The notes under the pieces are model-generated. The model searched no databases. It had not been told where the DNA came from and worked only from the letters and a program-made list of their open reading frames with translations. Of a DNA stretch of 64,000 nt, positions 7,940-19,100 are shown in pieces; positions within the stretch are counted from its first letter, which is position 1, and the number at the start of each line of letters is the position of its first letter. The DNA is from Wenyingzhuangia fucanilytica (lineage in GTDB: Bacteria > Bacteroidota > Bacteroidia > Flavobacteriales > Flavobacteriaceae). The stretch spans positions 2,333,501 through 2,397,500 of the forward strand of contig NZ_CP014224.1 in assembly GCF_001697185.1 (NCBI RefSeq), read 5' to 3'. Position numbers and translations under genes: made by a program.

Positions 7940-10195
7940 ATGAATAACAAGAAAAGCCTTTTTATTGGAAAACAAGCCAATAGTGCTGCAGGAATAAAAG
8001 CGGTATTTATTTCATTACAACAAATACTAAGTAGAATGTCTGTAAAGAATTCTTTTAAAGTATTAAGCAAACTAAATCAAAAAGATGGTGTTGATTGCCC
8101 TGGTTGTGCTTGGCCAGATCCATCACATAGATCTAAATTGGGTGAGTTTTGCGAAAATGGAGTTAAAGCCATTGCTGAAGAAGCAATGGAAAACCGAGTA
8201 GATCCAATTTTTTTTTCAAAATACTCAGTAAAAGAATTACAACAACAAAGTGATTATTGGTTGGGGCAACAAGGAAGGTTAACACACCCTATGATATTAA
8301 AAGAAAACGAGACTCACTACACCCCTATTTCTTGGAGCGAAGCCAACAAAATTATTGGACAAGAATTAAACACACTTAGTCATCCTAACGAAGCTGCTTT
8401 TTACACATCCGGAAGAACTAGTAACGAAGCTGCATTTTTATATCAACTTTTTGTTAGAATGTACGGAACTAATAATTTACCTGATTGTTCTAATATGTGT
8501 CATGAATCTAGCGGCGTGGCTTTATCTAAAACTGTTGGTATAGGAAAAGGTTCTGTTACTTTAGATGATTTGTATAAAGCTGAATTAATTTTAATTTTTG
8601 GGCAAAACCCTGCTACCAATCACCCCAGAATGTTGTCATGCTTAGAAAAAGCAAAAAAGAACGGAGCAAAGGTAGTGGCCATTAATCCATTAAAAGAAGC
8701 TGGATTAATGAATTTTAAAAACCCACAAACCCCTAAAGGAATTTTGGCAAATGGAACTGATATTGCTGATTTATATCTTCAGATTAAAATCAACGAAGAT
8801 GTGGCTCTATTAAAAGCTGTAATGATAAAGTTGTTTCATTTATCAGAAAAAAATCCTAAAATTTTAGATCAAGAATTCATCACCCAAAAAACAGAAGGAT
8901 TTCAACAATTTAAAGAAGAGTTACTAACGCACAATCTAGAAAACCTAATCAACAGAACAGGATTATCTACTAAAGAAATTGATACTTTGGTTGAGTTGAT
9001 TGCTCAAAGAAACAAAATTATTACTTGTTGGGGAATGGGATTGACACAGCATGTAAATGGTGTAGATAATATTCAAGAAGTTGTAAATTTACTTTTAATC
9101 AAAGGAAGTATCGGAAAAGAAGGTGCAGGAACTTGTCCTGTTCGCGGGCATAGTAATGTACAAGGAGATAGAACTATGGGAATTGCCGAAAAACCCTCTA
9201 AAGAGTTGTTAGATAAAATAGCAGAAAACTTTGGTTTTACCCCTCCTAAAGAACATGGGTATTCTGTTGTTGATGCTATTACAGCCATGTATCACAAAAA
9301 AGTAAAAGTTTTTATAGGAATGGGTGGTAATTTTTTATCTGCTGCTCCAGACACCCATTACACTACAAAAGCATTAGAAAACTGTAATTTAACTGTACAT
9401 ATATCTACCAAATTAAATCGTTCACATTTAACTCCAGGGAAAACCGCTTTAATTCTTCCATCTATGGGAAGAACTGATAAGTATATAAAAAATGGAAAAG
9501 CACAATTTGTAACAGTAGAAAATTCCATGGGAGTAGTTCACAGTAGTAAAGGAGCCTTAACACCTCCTTCCGATTTTGTAGAAAGTGAACCTGTAATTGT
9601 AGCCAATATTGCTAAAGCTACCTTAAAACAAAACAAAGTTCATTGGGATTTTTTAATTCAAGATTACGATCACATCAGAGATTTAATTGCCAAAACAATT
9701 AATGGTTTTGAAAATTATAACGAACGAGTAAAACAACCTATTGGATTTGAATTACCAAACGGAGCAAGAACTGGGAATTTTACCACTCCTAACAAAAAAG
9801 CAAATTTCACGATCAATAAATTAAGTGATATTTCTTTAGAAAGTGATGATTTTATCATGATGACCACTCGTAGTCACGATCAATTTAACACCACTATTTA
9901 TGGTTTAGATGATCGTTATAGAGGAATATACAATGGTAGAATGGTCGTTTTTATAAACCCTGAAGACGCAAAAAAAATAGGATTACAAAAAGGAGATAAA
10001 ATATCACTTTACAACAACTACAACAACATTAAACGCCAAGTTGATGATTTTAGTGTTGTGCCTTATAATATCCCTAAAGGATGTATAGCAACATATTACC
10101 CTGAATCTAATCCTTTAGTTCCTATAGATTTAACTGCTAATTTAAGCCATACACCTTCTTCAAAATCTGTAAAAGTTAAAATAAAAAAGAGCTAA
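7940..10195 (+). CDS. FdhF/YdeP family molybdopterin oxidoreductase
   Basis: This 751-residue protein matches the YdeP branch of the molybdopterin oxidoreductases. It has an N-terminal CPGCAWPDPSH motif near residue 53, then TSGRTSNEAAFLYQ, the cofactor-ligand region SNMCHESSG near residue 185 (a normal Cys codon, not Sec), and GMGGNFLSAAPDT near 455. A C-terminal molybdopterin-dinucleotide-binding domain covers about 630-745 (TRSHDQFNTTIYGLDDRYRG). Relatives are cytoplasmic formate-dehydrogenase-like enzymes linked to acid resistance in E. coli, but the substrate is not established. No Tat signal is seen. No partner subunit or fdhD lies nearby. A terminator follows at 10238. Confidence 0.9.
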   Translation: MNNKKSLFIGKQANSAAGIKAVFISLQQILSRMSVKNSFKVLSKLNQKDGVDCPGCAWPDPSHRSKLGEFCENGVKAIAEEAMENRVDPIFFSKYSVKELQQQSDYWLGQQGRLTHPMILKENETHYTPISWSEANKIIGQELNTLSHPNEAAFYTSGRTSNEAAFLYQLFVRMYGTNNLPDCSNMCHESSGVALSKTVGIGKGSVTLDDLYKAELILIFGQNPATNHPRMLSCLEKAKKNGAKVVAINPLKEAGLMNFKNPQTPKGILANGTDIADLYLQIKINEDVALLKAVMIKLFHLSEKNPKILDQEFITQKTEGFQQFKEELLTHNLENLINRTGLSTKEIDTLVELIAQRNKIITCWGMGLTQHVNGVDNIQEVVNLLLIKGSIGKEGAGTCPVRGHSNVQGDRTMGIAEKPSKELLDKIAENFGFTPPKEHGYSVVDAITAMYHKKVKVFIGMGGNFLSAAPDTHYTTKALENCNLTVHISTKLNRSHLTPGKTALILPSMGRTDKYIKNGKAQFVTVENSMGVVHSSKGALTPPSDFVESEPVIVANIAKATLKQNKVHWDFLIQDYDHIRDLIAKTINGFENYNERVKQPIGFELPNGARTGNFTTPNKKANFTINKLSDISLESDDFIMMTTRSHDQFNTTIYGLDDRYRGIYNGRMVVFINPEDAKKIGLQKGDKISLYNNYNNIKRQVDDFSVVPYNIPKGCIATYYPESNPLVPIDLTANLSHTPSSKSVKVKIKKS

Positions 10196-10237
10196 AACTT
10201 ACGGAAAGACTTAGTTCTTATTTTCACCCTACTAAAG

Positions 10238-10276
10238 AGACTCATGAAAACATTTTCATGAGCCTCTTTTTTGAAA
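10238..10276 (+). terminator. Terminator after the YdeP-like gene
   Basis: Hairpin GAGaCTCATGAAAA / TTTTCATGAGcCTC with loop CATT, followed by TTTTTTG. The stem contains one mismatch. Confidence 0.85.
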
Positions 10277-10391
10277 AAAAACAATATGTAAGTTACCTCC
10301 TAATTCGTAAAAAAATAGATTGTTTTTTTCAATTTTTATATTTAAAAAAAATCAACACCTCCTTTAATTTACCTAACTCTTTTACACAAAC

Positions 10392-10405
10392 TTAACAAAT
10401 GTTAA
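10392..10405. promoter_or_regulatory. Palindrome TTAACA-AA-TGTTAA, possible operator
   Basis: A perfect 6-2-6 inverted repeat, 179 nt upstream of the first giant gene. Its 12-nt core TAACAAATGTTA is repeated at 16026-16037 upstream of the second giant gene. Binding protein unknown. Confidence 0.45.
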
Positions 10406-10465
10406 ATTCATAACATATATCAAATTAATTAGCTGATATCCTTATTCTTAAACAATTCAAAATCT

Positions 10466-10473
10466 TATATTTG
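10466..10473 (+). promoter_or_regulatory. -7 element for the first giant gene
   Basis: TATATTTG followed by CAGC matches TAnnTTTG. A good -33 TTTG is not seen at the usual distance. Confidence 0.5.
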
Positions 10474-10584
10474 CAGCAAATTTTTAAAGCTCTATTAGCT
10501 AGGAAATAAGCAAAATATTGCTATAAAAAAGACATGAATAATTCAAAAAAAATCATAAAACAAATTAAGTTTTTGATATAATAT

Positions 10585-13500
10585 ATGAAAACAAAGTACA
10601 ACCTCCCGTTAATAACAGGAATTTTCCTATTGTTATCAATTTTTAAAGTAAACGCACAAACAAATAGCGCTAGCCCATATTGTAAGCCTACACACTTTAA
10701 TAATGATGCACATTATATAACTAATGTTACAATTGGTCAAATAGACAATACTACAACCACTAGTACCAACTCTGACAGGTATACATTCTTCAACAATCTT
10801 TCTACTGATTTAACCGTTGGGCAACAGTACACTATGTTACTTACCTATAGAGTTCCATCATACAACGGACACTATGCAAAAGTTTGGATAGACTATGGAA
10901 ACGATGGTGACTTTAGTAACGCTGTAGAACTTGCAAGTTATAGCGGGAGTCAAGCTGCACAAACTTATAATAGATCAATTACGTTTACGGTTCCTAGCAA
11001 TGCTTCTGTAGGTACAGCTCGTTTAAGAGTAATGGTAGTTAGGAATAATATAGGAATATGTAATACTGCATACCAGTCTGGAGAAACAGAAGATTATAGT
11101 TTAAACATCAAAGCACTTCCTGCTCCCCCAGTAGCTAACTGTGTGGGAAGTTTAAATGTGGAGTTAGATGTTGCAGGTAATGCAACTATTACACCAGCAC
11201 AAATAAACAATGGATCTACTGATGTATATGATGATGCTAATGGTTTAGCTCTTTCTTACTCGTTAAACAAAACTACTTTTAACTGTAATGATCTTGGAGC
11301 AAATGAAGTAACTTTAACTGTAACCGATAGCGACGGATTAACAGATACCTGTACAGCTATTGTAAATGTATCTGTAAGTTCATCTTCGTTTGTAGCCCCT
11401 ACATTAGAACCTGTAAACACTTATTGTGATTATACTGTTGTTGCCCCAATTATGAACTATCAATGTGGACAACAAATCACAGGTACAAGTAATCTAACAG
11501 GGCAAGTAATTAGTAGTAACACTACTATAACATGGACTTTTACAAATGGAGAAGATTCAGTAACCAGCAATCAAACAGTTATTTTTTATTCCTCAGAAAA
11601 ACCTACGGGAGTTGGAGCTACAAACATTAGTAAAACATCAGCTAAAATATTTTGGAAACACAATAATATTGATGGAGATGGAGATGATGATGATGACACT
11701 CTAGGTCCTTATAAAATAAGATACAGATATAAAGATAGTTCTGATGCATGGACCAATACAACTTCTACTAATAAAGAAATTACCATTACAGGACTAAGTA
11801 GCAGTACCGAATACGAGGTACAAATAAGTATTGATGGGGATTGTGGTGTTTACAGCGATTTATTTTATTTTACAACTACAGACTTAGAGTATTGTATTGT
11901 TGATGTAAATCTTAACTACAGTGGTGATTATAGAATAAACAAAGTAGATATTGGAACTATTGCATTGGATAAAAATAATGTAGGAGAAAACACTAATTTT
12001 TATAATGATTACACAAGTTATTCTACAAACTTAACCCCAGGACTTACTTTTTCTGGAACTGTAAATTATAAAAAAAACACATATAATGATGCTGGATTTG
12101 TTGCATGGGTCGATTTTAATCAAGATGGTTTTTTTGATGATGTTAATGAAAAAGTATATGAAACTGAACTAGATAGAGTAAGCGGAACAGGTACTGTTCA
12201 ATTAACTGACATTGCCGTTCCTATTGATGCATTACCGGGACAAACAAGAATGCGTATTGCAATAAAACACAACGGATTACCTACAAGCTCTTGTGACTTT
12301 GACAATCAATCCGGAGAAATTCAAGACTATAAAGTAGTTATGGGGTCTCAACCAACTCCAGTAGCAAACTGTATTGGGAGTTTAGACATTAACTTAGATA
12401 TTTCTGGAGAAGCTACAATTACTGCAGATGATATAGACGATGGTTCAACTAACGGTTATAATAGCGATTCTAATTTTACTTTATCAATTGACAAAACCAC
12501 TTTTGATTGTAATGATGTAGGAGAAAATACCGTTACTTTAACTGTTACCAATACTTTTGGTTTAACCAACACATGTACTGCCACAGTAAATGTATCTAAT
12601 TATTCAGGTCCTTTTACTGTAGATACTTTAGAGGATGTTGATTCATATTGTTCATATTCTGTAACTCCTCCAGTAATTAATTATCTATGTGGACAACAAA
12701 TTACAGGAACCAGTAGTACTTATTCTGAAGAAGATATTATTAGTAGCACAACTACTATCACTTGGACTTTTGACAATGGTGAAAACACTACAACTAGTAC
12801 GCAAACAATTAATATTATTACACCTTCTGCACCTACAAGTGTAAGTACTAGCGAAATTACCCAAACAACAGCTAAAATAAACTGGAGCGCTAGTAATTCG
12901 GGACCCTACAAAATAAGATATCGATACGCTAACAGTAGTGATGCATGGTTAGAATCTACTACTTCTGATACAAACATCACTCTATCAGGCTTAGATAACG
13001 ATACTGAATATGAAGTACAAGTTGGTTTCGACGCTAGTTGTGACATATTTTCTTCATTAGAAACTTTTACCACATCAGCTTTTAACTACTGTACAGGAAC
13101 TAATCTAGCTAGCGATAATAACTATTACATTAGTAATACCTCTATTGGAACAATTAACAACACTACAAATAGTAGCGGAAATCGTTATAATTATTTCGGA
13201 GGAACCTCAACAACTATTGCCGCTGGAGAAACACTTTCTGGAACTATTAATTATTCTAAAGCAAATTCAGCTGACGTTGGTCTTAGCATTTGGATAGACC
13301 TTAACCAAGATGGAGATTTTGAAGATACTGACGAAAAAATCTATTCTGATTTTAATGAAGCTAACGGAACTTCTGTAAGTAGATCATTTAGTGTAACTAT
13401 ACCTACAAACGCTACTACAGGTAAAACTAGAATCCGTATTGCCATTAATAAAGACCAAGAACCAGTTAGTTCTTGTGATTTTTCAAATGATCCTGGAGAC

Positions 13501-15924
13501 ATAGAAGATTACGATATTTTTATAGATCCTAGGGATACTAGTTTGTTTGAAACTGCAATGATTACTCAAGTATATCATACATCTGCAGGAGAAAGATGGA
13601 TAGAAGTTACCAACCAAGGAGCTACAACTATTCCTTCAGGTACCTTAACACTTGGATTATTTAAAGACAAAACAGGGGATCAAACAGATGTGCTTCCAAC
13701 GGCTACATACATAATCAATGTTGCTTTAGCTCAAAATCAATCAACACTAATCAAAAGCAGTAGCTCTTCTTTAATAGGAGATGGAACTGTTGATGCAAAT
13801 ATTACTGACTTTGATGGAGCTAACGATATTATTGCCATCATAAGCGAAACTAATACTACTGCATGGGAAAATAGATTTGATGTTATTTCTAGTATTGCAG
13901 ACAATACCTCTTATGTTCGTAATGATGAAATTTTAACATATAACAGCACCTATACTTCTAGCGAATGGACTGCTTTTGTAAATGATGATTTAGTTCCTAC
14001 GGTACAAAGACATGCTAACGCTCCATTGCTATCAGAAGTAACTTATGCAACCACTAATAACCTTACAGCTAATATAAAATTAGGAACACATGCTTTTGGA
14101 GCTACAACTAGAAGTTCAAATGCTTGGACAAATGGACTTCCAGATAGATCTAGATACGTAATAGTTTCTGAAAACTACAACGAAACCTCATCTACACTTA
14201 GTGCTAGAAAATTAGATGTTACAGGTAGTTCTAAACTAACAATTACCAATCAATTATTAGTAATTACAAACAACCTTAACATTAATAGTAGTGCCGAGGT
14301 TAGGCTTGCAGATGGATCTCAACTGGTACAAACTCATACAGGAGCAAAACAAGTTTCATCAATAGGAAAAATATTTATCGATCAAAAATCATCTATAGCG
14401 AGTATTTATAGATTTAATTATTTTTCATCGCCTGTTAACAGTATTAACAAATCTAGTTTTACACTTGCTGATGTACTAAAAGATGGTACTATTCCAACAT
14501 CAGAAACCTCTAGTGCTGTTGATATTAATTTTGTTAGCGGATACAATGGTGCTGCAACTACTCCAATTTCTATAGCAAATTATTGGATTTACACTTATCC
14601 TACAAACTCAGGAAGTGGAGATGGATATATCCAAAAAGGATCAACAGGAACAATCGCTCAAACAGATGGTTTCCTTATCAAGGGTCCTGGTGTAGCTCAA
14701 AATTACACTTTTACGGGTGTTGCAAAAGACGGTGACTTAACAACTAATATTGGTGGTTACGAATCGTATATAACTGGTAACCCATACCCATCTGCACTGA
14801 ACGTTGATAAATTCATCAAAGACAATATAAACACTATTACAGGTACTTTATACTTTTGGCAACACAACGGAGAGAAAAATGCTACAGGAGAAGCCGGTCA
14901 TAGCTATGCTGGATATGTTGGTGGTTATGCTACTCGAAACTTAGTGATGGGGGTTTCTGCAGACCAAGTTCAAAGTAATAATAACGAAGACAATGGAACT
15001 CCAACTTTAGGAAATGGAGAATATGCAGAACCTAAAGCATACATTCCTGTAGGACAAGGATTCTTTGTACAAGGAGACATAGATGGTGGTACGCTTACTT
15101 TTAACAACAGTCAAAGAGAATACATTCAAGAGGGAGAGCAATCTGTATTTTTTAAAACCGCAGAAAAGCCAAGGTATTTAAATGCTAACCTAAAAACTGT
15201 TAATTACAAAACTAATAGTACAGAAAACAAAACACCTATTATTAAATTAGGGATGAACTTCATAAATGATGACAATGAAAATTTACATCGTCAAATTGGA
15301 ATATCATTTACAGAAGGAAACACCTTTGCATACGAAAACGGATACGACTCCCCTTCTTACAACGAGGGATCAACAGACATCTATTGGAAATTCCCAGAAG
15401 ATGAGGACAAATATTCTATTGCAGGGGTACAAAAAATTAATGATCATTTAGACGTTCCTTTAGAAATCAAAATGGGTTATGACGGAGAAATAACCCTTAA
15501 GGTTGATGAATGGCAAGCTGTAGATAGAGATGTATATTTAAAAGATATAGAAAATAAAACAGCTACAAAATTAAACGGTAATGCAGCTAAACTTAACCTA
15601 TCTAAAGACACGTATAGTAATAGATTTTATTTATCTTTTAATAATCAAGGAACGTTAAACACCGATAATTTGATAACTGAAAATATTAAAATCTCTTACA
15701 ATAGCGATCTTAATAATATCTTGATAAAAAATACTGAAAACATTAAAATCACAAAAGTTAATTTATTCAGTATCACAGGAAAACAAATTAACACTTGGGA
15801 TAGATTTAATAATGATTCAGAAATCACTTTACATCCTGGAAATCTAGCACCAAATGTTTATATCCTAAAAGTAGCTACAGATAAAGGGATTATTAAGAAA
15901 AAAATATTTATATATAAAAAATAA
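10585..15924 (+). CDS. Giant secreted GEVED/FN3 protein with T9SS sorting domain (paralog 1)
   Basis: This 1,779-residue protein has a signal peptide (about 1-25, ending NAQ). Three GEVED domains have cores WIDYGNDGDF near 101, WVDFNQDGFF near 508 and WIDLNQDGDF near 903; each ends in an acidic GE-x-DY-type motif. Between them are Ig/HYR-like modules (about 182-262 and 594-672, with repeated CxGSL and VTLTVT) and fibronectin III modules (about 339-432 and 749-830). A conserved ITQVYHTSAGERWIEVTN segment near 992 resembles a lamin-tail domain. The C-terminal 75 residues (VNLFSITGKQI, NVYILKVATDKGIIKKKI) form a type A T9SS sorting domain. It is predicted to be exported by T9SS and surface-attached or released. 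An adhesive role is inferred, and no catalytic module is recognised. Confidence 0.9.
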   Translation: MKTKYNLPLITGIFLLLSIFKVNAQTNSASPYCKPTHFNNDAHYITNVTIGQIDNTTTTSTNSDRYTFFNNLSTDLTVGQQYTMLLTYRVPSYNGHYAKVWIDYGNDGDFSNAVELASYSGSQAAQTYNRSITFTVPSNASVGTARLRVMVVRNNIGICNTAYQSGETEDYSLNIKALPAPPVANCVGSLNVELDVAGNATITPAQINNGSTDVYDDANGLALSYSLNKTTFNCNDLGANEVTLTVTDSDGLTDTCTAIVNVSVSSSSFVAPTLEPVNTYCDYTVVAPIMNYQCGQQITGTSNLTGQVISSNTTITWTFTNGEDSVTSNQTVIFYSSEKPTGVGATNISKTSAKIFWKHNNIDGDGDDDDDTLGPYKIRYRYKDSSDAWTNTTSTNKEITITGLSSSTEYEVQISIDGDCGVYSDLFYFTTTDLEYCIVDVNLNYSGDYRINKVDIGTIALDKNNVGENTNFYNDYTSYSTNLTPGLTFSGTVNYKKNTYNDAGFVAWVDFNQDGFFDDVNEKVYETELDRVSGTGTVQLTDIAVPIDALPGQTRMRIAIKHNGLPTSSCDFDNQSGEIQDYKVVMGSQPTPVANCIGSLDINLDISGEATITADDIDDGSTNGYNSDSNFTLSIDKTTFDCNDVGENTVTLTVTNTFGLTNTCTATVNVSNYSGPFTVDTLEDVDSYCSYSVTPPVINYLCGQQITGTSSTYSEEDIISSTTTITWTFDNGENTTTSTQTINIITPSAPTSVSTSEITQTTAKINWSASNSGPYKIRYRYANSSDAWLESTTSDTNITLSGLDNDTEYEVQVGFDASCDIFSSLETFTTSAFNYCTGTNLASDNNYYISNTSIGTINNTTNSSGNRYNYFGGTSTTIAAGETLSGTINYSKANSADVGLSIWIDLNQDGDFEDTDEKIYSDFNEANGTSVSRSFSVTIPTNATTGKTRIRIAINKDQEPVSSCDFSNDPGDIEDYDIFIDPRDTSLFETAMITQVYHTSAGERWIEVTNQGATTIPSGTLTLGLFKDKTGDQTDVLPTATYIINVALAQNQSTLIKSSSSSLIGDGTVDANITDFDGANDIIAIISETNTTAWENRFDVISSIADNTSYVRNDEILTYNSTYTSSEWTAFVNDDLVPTVQRHANAPLLSEVTYATTNNLTANIKLGTHAFGATTRSSNAWTNGLPDRSRYVIVSENYNETSSTLSARKLDVTGSSKLTITNQLLVITNNLNINSSAEVRLADGSQLVQTHTGAKQVSSIGKIFIDQKSSIASIYRFNYFSSPVNSINKSSFTLADVLKDGTIPTSETSSAVDINFVSGYNGAATTPISIANYWIYTYPTNSGSGDGYIQKGSTGTIAQTDGFLIKGPGVAQNYTFTGVAKDGDLTTNIGGYESYITGNPYPSALNVDKFIKDNINTITGTLYFWQHNGEKNATGEAGHSYAGYVGGYATRNLVMGVSADQVQSNNNEDNGTPTLGNGEYAEPKAYIPVGQGFFVQGDIDGGTLTFNNSQREYIQEGEQSVFFKTAEKPRYLNANLKTVNYKTNSTENKTPIIKLGMNFINDDNENLHRQIGISFTEGNTFAYENGYDSPSYNEGSTDIYWKFPEDEDKYSIAGVQKINDHLDVPLEIKMGYDGEITLKVDEWQAVDRDVYLKDIENKTATKLNGNAAKLNLSKDTYSNRFYLSFNNQGTLNTDNLITENIKISYNSDLNNILIKNTENIKITKVNLFSITGKQINTWDRFNNDSEITLHPGNLAPNVYILKVATDKGIIKKKIFIYKK

Positions 15925-15956
15925 CTTCACTATAAATAATAGTTAGATTTAAATAT

Positions 15957-15982
15957 AACCAGAGAAATAAATTTCTCTGGTT
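15957..15982 (+). terminator. Terminator after paralog 1
   Basis: A 12-bp perfect stem AACCAGAGAAAT / ATTTCTCTGGTT around AA, followed by TTTTTATA, 33 nt after the stop codon. It indicates that the two giant genes are separate transcripts. Confidence 0.88.
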
Positions 15983-16023
15983 TTTTTATACCAAAAACTT
16001 AACACTCATACACACTCCAAAAC

Positions 16024-16039
16024 ACTAACAAATGTTAGT
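16024..16039. promoter_or_regulatory. Palindrome ACTAACA-AA-TGTTAGT, possible operator
   Basis: A perfect 7-2-7 inverted repeat, 160 nt upstream of the second giant gene. It shares the core TAACAAATGTTA with the site at 10392-10405. Probable shared regulator, unidentified. Confidence 0.45.
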
Positions 16040-16199
16040 ATGATTACTTAAAAAAACGTACTTTTATATTAACAATGAAATTACCCCACAAAACAAATAA
16101 ACACCTATTAAACAAATGGTTAACTCCTCACCTTAATAATATATAAAAAGTGAACTAGGAAAACTTAATAGGTATTACACATATTTTTAATTTGATATT

Positions 16200-19100
16200 A
16201 TGAAAATCAAATACCACTTTTTTTTAGTTCTAAGCATGATTTTGTTATCCTATAACAATATTAGTGCACAAGCTACTTATACTGATCCTATCAACATCAC
16301 AGATAATAAAGACTATTATATTTCTAGAATTTTATTAGGAGATATTGATAATAGTAGCACAAATTCTGCTAATAAATACACTTACTACAGTAGTAGCTCT
16401 ACCTCTGTAAACAAAAACACAAATTACACAGGGACTATTAATTTTAGAGCTAAAAAATGGAACACCTATTATATTAAAATTTGGATAGATTATAATAATG
16501 ATGGTGATTTTATAGATGTTGGTGAAGAAATATATTCTTTAACAGGAGAATCATCTTCAAATTCAAGTACCTCTAGATCCTTTAATTTTACTGTACCTAG
16601 TGGAGCAGCTACCGCAACACCAAGAATGAGAGTTGCAATAAAGCACAATAGCGGAGCTCCCACCCCACAAGATTTAGGTTATCAAAATGGGGAGGTTGAA
16701 GATTATAATATTAATATTTTACCCGTACCTACACCACCAACAGCATTATGTATTGGTAGTTTAAATGTAAATTTAAATGTTTCGGGAACAGCCACTATTA
16801 CGCCTAGTCAAATCAACAATGGATCTTTTGATGATTTTGATGCTCCTGAAAGCTTAACTTTATCCTTAAACAAAAGTACTTTTACTTGTAATGATATTGG
16901 AGCTAATACCGTTACTTTAACCGTTACAGATACTGATGGATTAACAGACACTTGTACAGCTACTGTAAATGTAAGCTCATACTCTGGGCCATTTACTGCT
17001 CCAACATTAGAGACAATAAATGCTTACTGTTCATATACAGCTACAGCTCCTACTATGGATTATCAATGTGGTCAACAAATTAATGCAACTACTACAGACA
17101 ACACAACCTTAACAAGTTCTGGTAGTATCACCTGGAGTTTTAACAATGGTACTACAACAGAAACAAGTGTGCAGACCATCAATATTATTCAACCTACCAC
17201 TCCAACATCTGTAACAACCTCTAGCATTACAGAAACAACAGCAAAAATTAGCTGGAATGCTGTAGACAGTGGGCCTTTTAAAATAAGATACAAAACAACA
17301 ACAAGCGGAATATGGCTACAAACTACAAGTACTAATAAATTCATCACCTTAACAGGTTTAGACAACGGAAGTAATTATGAAGTTCAAGTAGCTGTAAATG
17401 CAAGCTGTGCTAGTTATACTAGCTCTACTACATTTAATACCATAGAAGTAGAATATTGTGATGGTGGAGAGGTGAGTATTAGCCAAAATAACAAATACTA
17501 CATTAGTCAAACAACTATTGGTAGCATCAACAAGTCATCAGGTAAAAATGATGGACCTTATAATTATTATAATGGAACCTCTACAACAGTAACTGCTGGA
17601 GAAAATCTATCAGGAACTGTTGTATATCAAAAAGATCAAAACAATACCGCTGGTTTTATTATTTGGATAGATTACAATCAAAATGGTGACTTTGAAACAC
17701 CAGGTGAAGTAATTTATAGTAATTTAACTTCAGGGAATCCACCAACAGTAACCATTACCGAAAACTTTTCTGTAACCGTTCCTACAACTGCAACATCTGG
17801 TAAAACAAGAATGAGAGTAGTTATGCTACACAACCAGATACCTACAGACGCATGTACCTATAATCAAAATGGAGATATTGAAGACTATGATATATACATC
17901 AGACCTGTTCCTGCACCACCAACAGCTGTTTGTATTGGGACTTTAAATTTAAATTTAGATGTTGCTGGTAATTTAACCATTACTCCAGATCAAATTAACA
18001 ATGGCTCTACAGATGATATTGACCCTAGTGGTAACCTACTTTTATCTTTAGATAAAACTACTTTTACTTGTAATGATCTAGGAGACAATACGGTTACCTT
18101 AACTGTTACTGATTTAGATGGATTAACAGATACTTGTACCGCTACAGTAAATATTTCGCCATTTTCAGGAGCTTTTACCTCTCCTGCCCTTGACCCTGTT
18201 GATGCTTTTTGTACCTACACGGCAACTGCTCCTGTAATGGATTACCTATGTGGAACACAAATTACAGCCACAACAACAGACAATACTACTCTTACCCAAA
18301 GTGGAAGTATTACATGGACTTTTGATAACGGAAGTACTACTGCTCAGAGCGTACAAACAATTAACATCCAAACTCCTACTACACCTACCAATGTTAGCGT
18401 TACAAATATTACAGAAACAACCGCTACAGTAAATTGGGATGCTGTAGATGATGTGGGCTTTATTATTGAATACAAAGAAACAAGCAGCGGAACATGGATT
18501 GAAACATCATCTACTGAAACCAACATAGAACTAACCGGTTTAAACAATGGTTCTGAATACGAAGTTAGAGTTAGTTTAGATGTTGATGCCGCATGTGGTA
18601 ACACTACAACTGCCTCAACAACTTTTGATACCATTGCAATTGAATACTGTGATCATAACAATGCAAATATTAATCTTGATACAAATTTTTATATTAGTAA
18701 CACAAATATAAACTCTGGAGATATCAATCAAACCACTAGTAGTAATAGTGGACCTTATCAATATTTTGACGGAACTTCAACGACAGTTACTGCTGGAGGA
18801 ACTATATCTGGAACCATCACTTATCAAAAATCGAACTCGTCAACTGTAGGTTTTATTGCATGGATAGATTTTAATCAAGATGGTGACTTTGAAGACAGTG
18901 GAGAACAGATTTATAGCAACTTAAACAGTAGTACCGGTACTTCGTTTGCAGAAACATTATCTAGTATTTCAATTCCAATCTCTGCAAGCATAGGTAAAAC
19001 TAGAATTCGTTTTGCAATGCTAGAAGACCAATTACCTTCTGGACCTTGTGATTACGACAACAACGCAGGAGACATTGAAGATTATGATCTTTATATAGAA

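Larger units (their letters stand above)
10277..10584 (+). other. 308-nt AT-rich upstream region of the first giant gene
   Basis: No ORF of note is visible. The region holds a palindrome at 10392-10405 and a -7-like element at 10466-10473. From the predicted transcription start near 10480 the 5' leader would be about 105 nt. Confidence 0.6.

Noticed and set aside
8494..8520. Selenocysteine at the cofactor ligand of the FdhF-like enzyme
   Set aside because: The ligand position in SNMCHESSG is a normal TGT Cys codon; there is no in-frame TGA.
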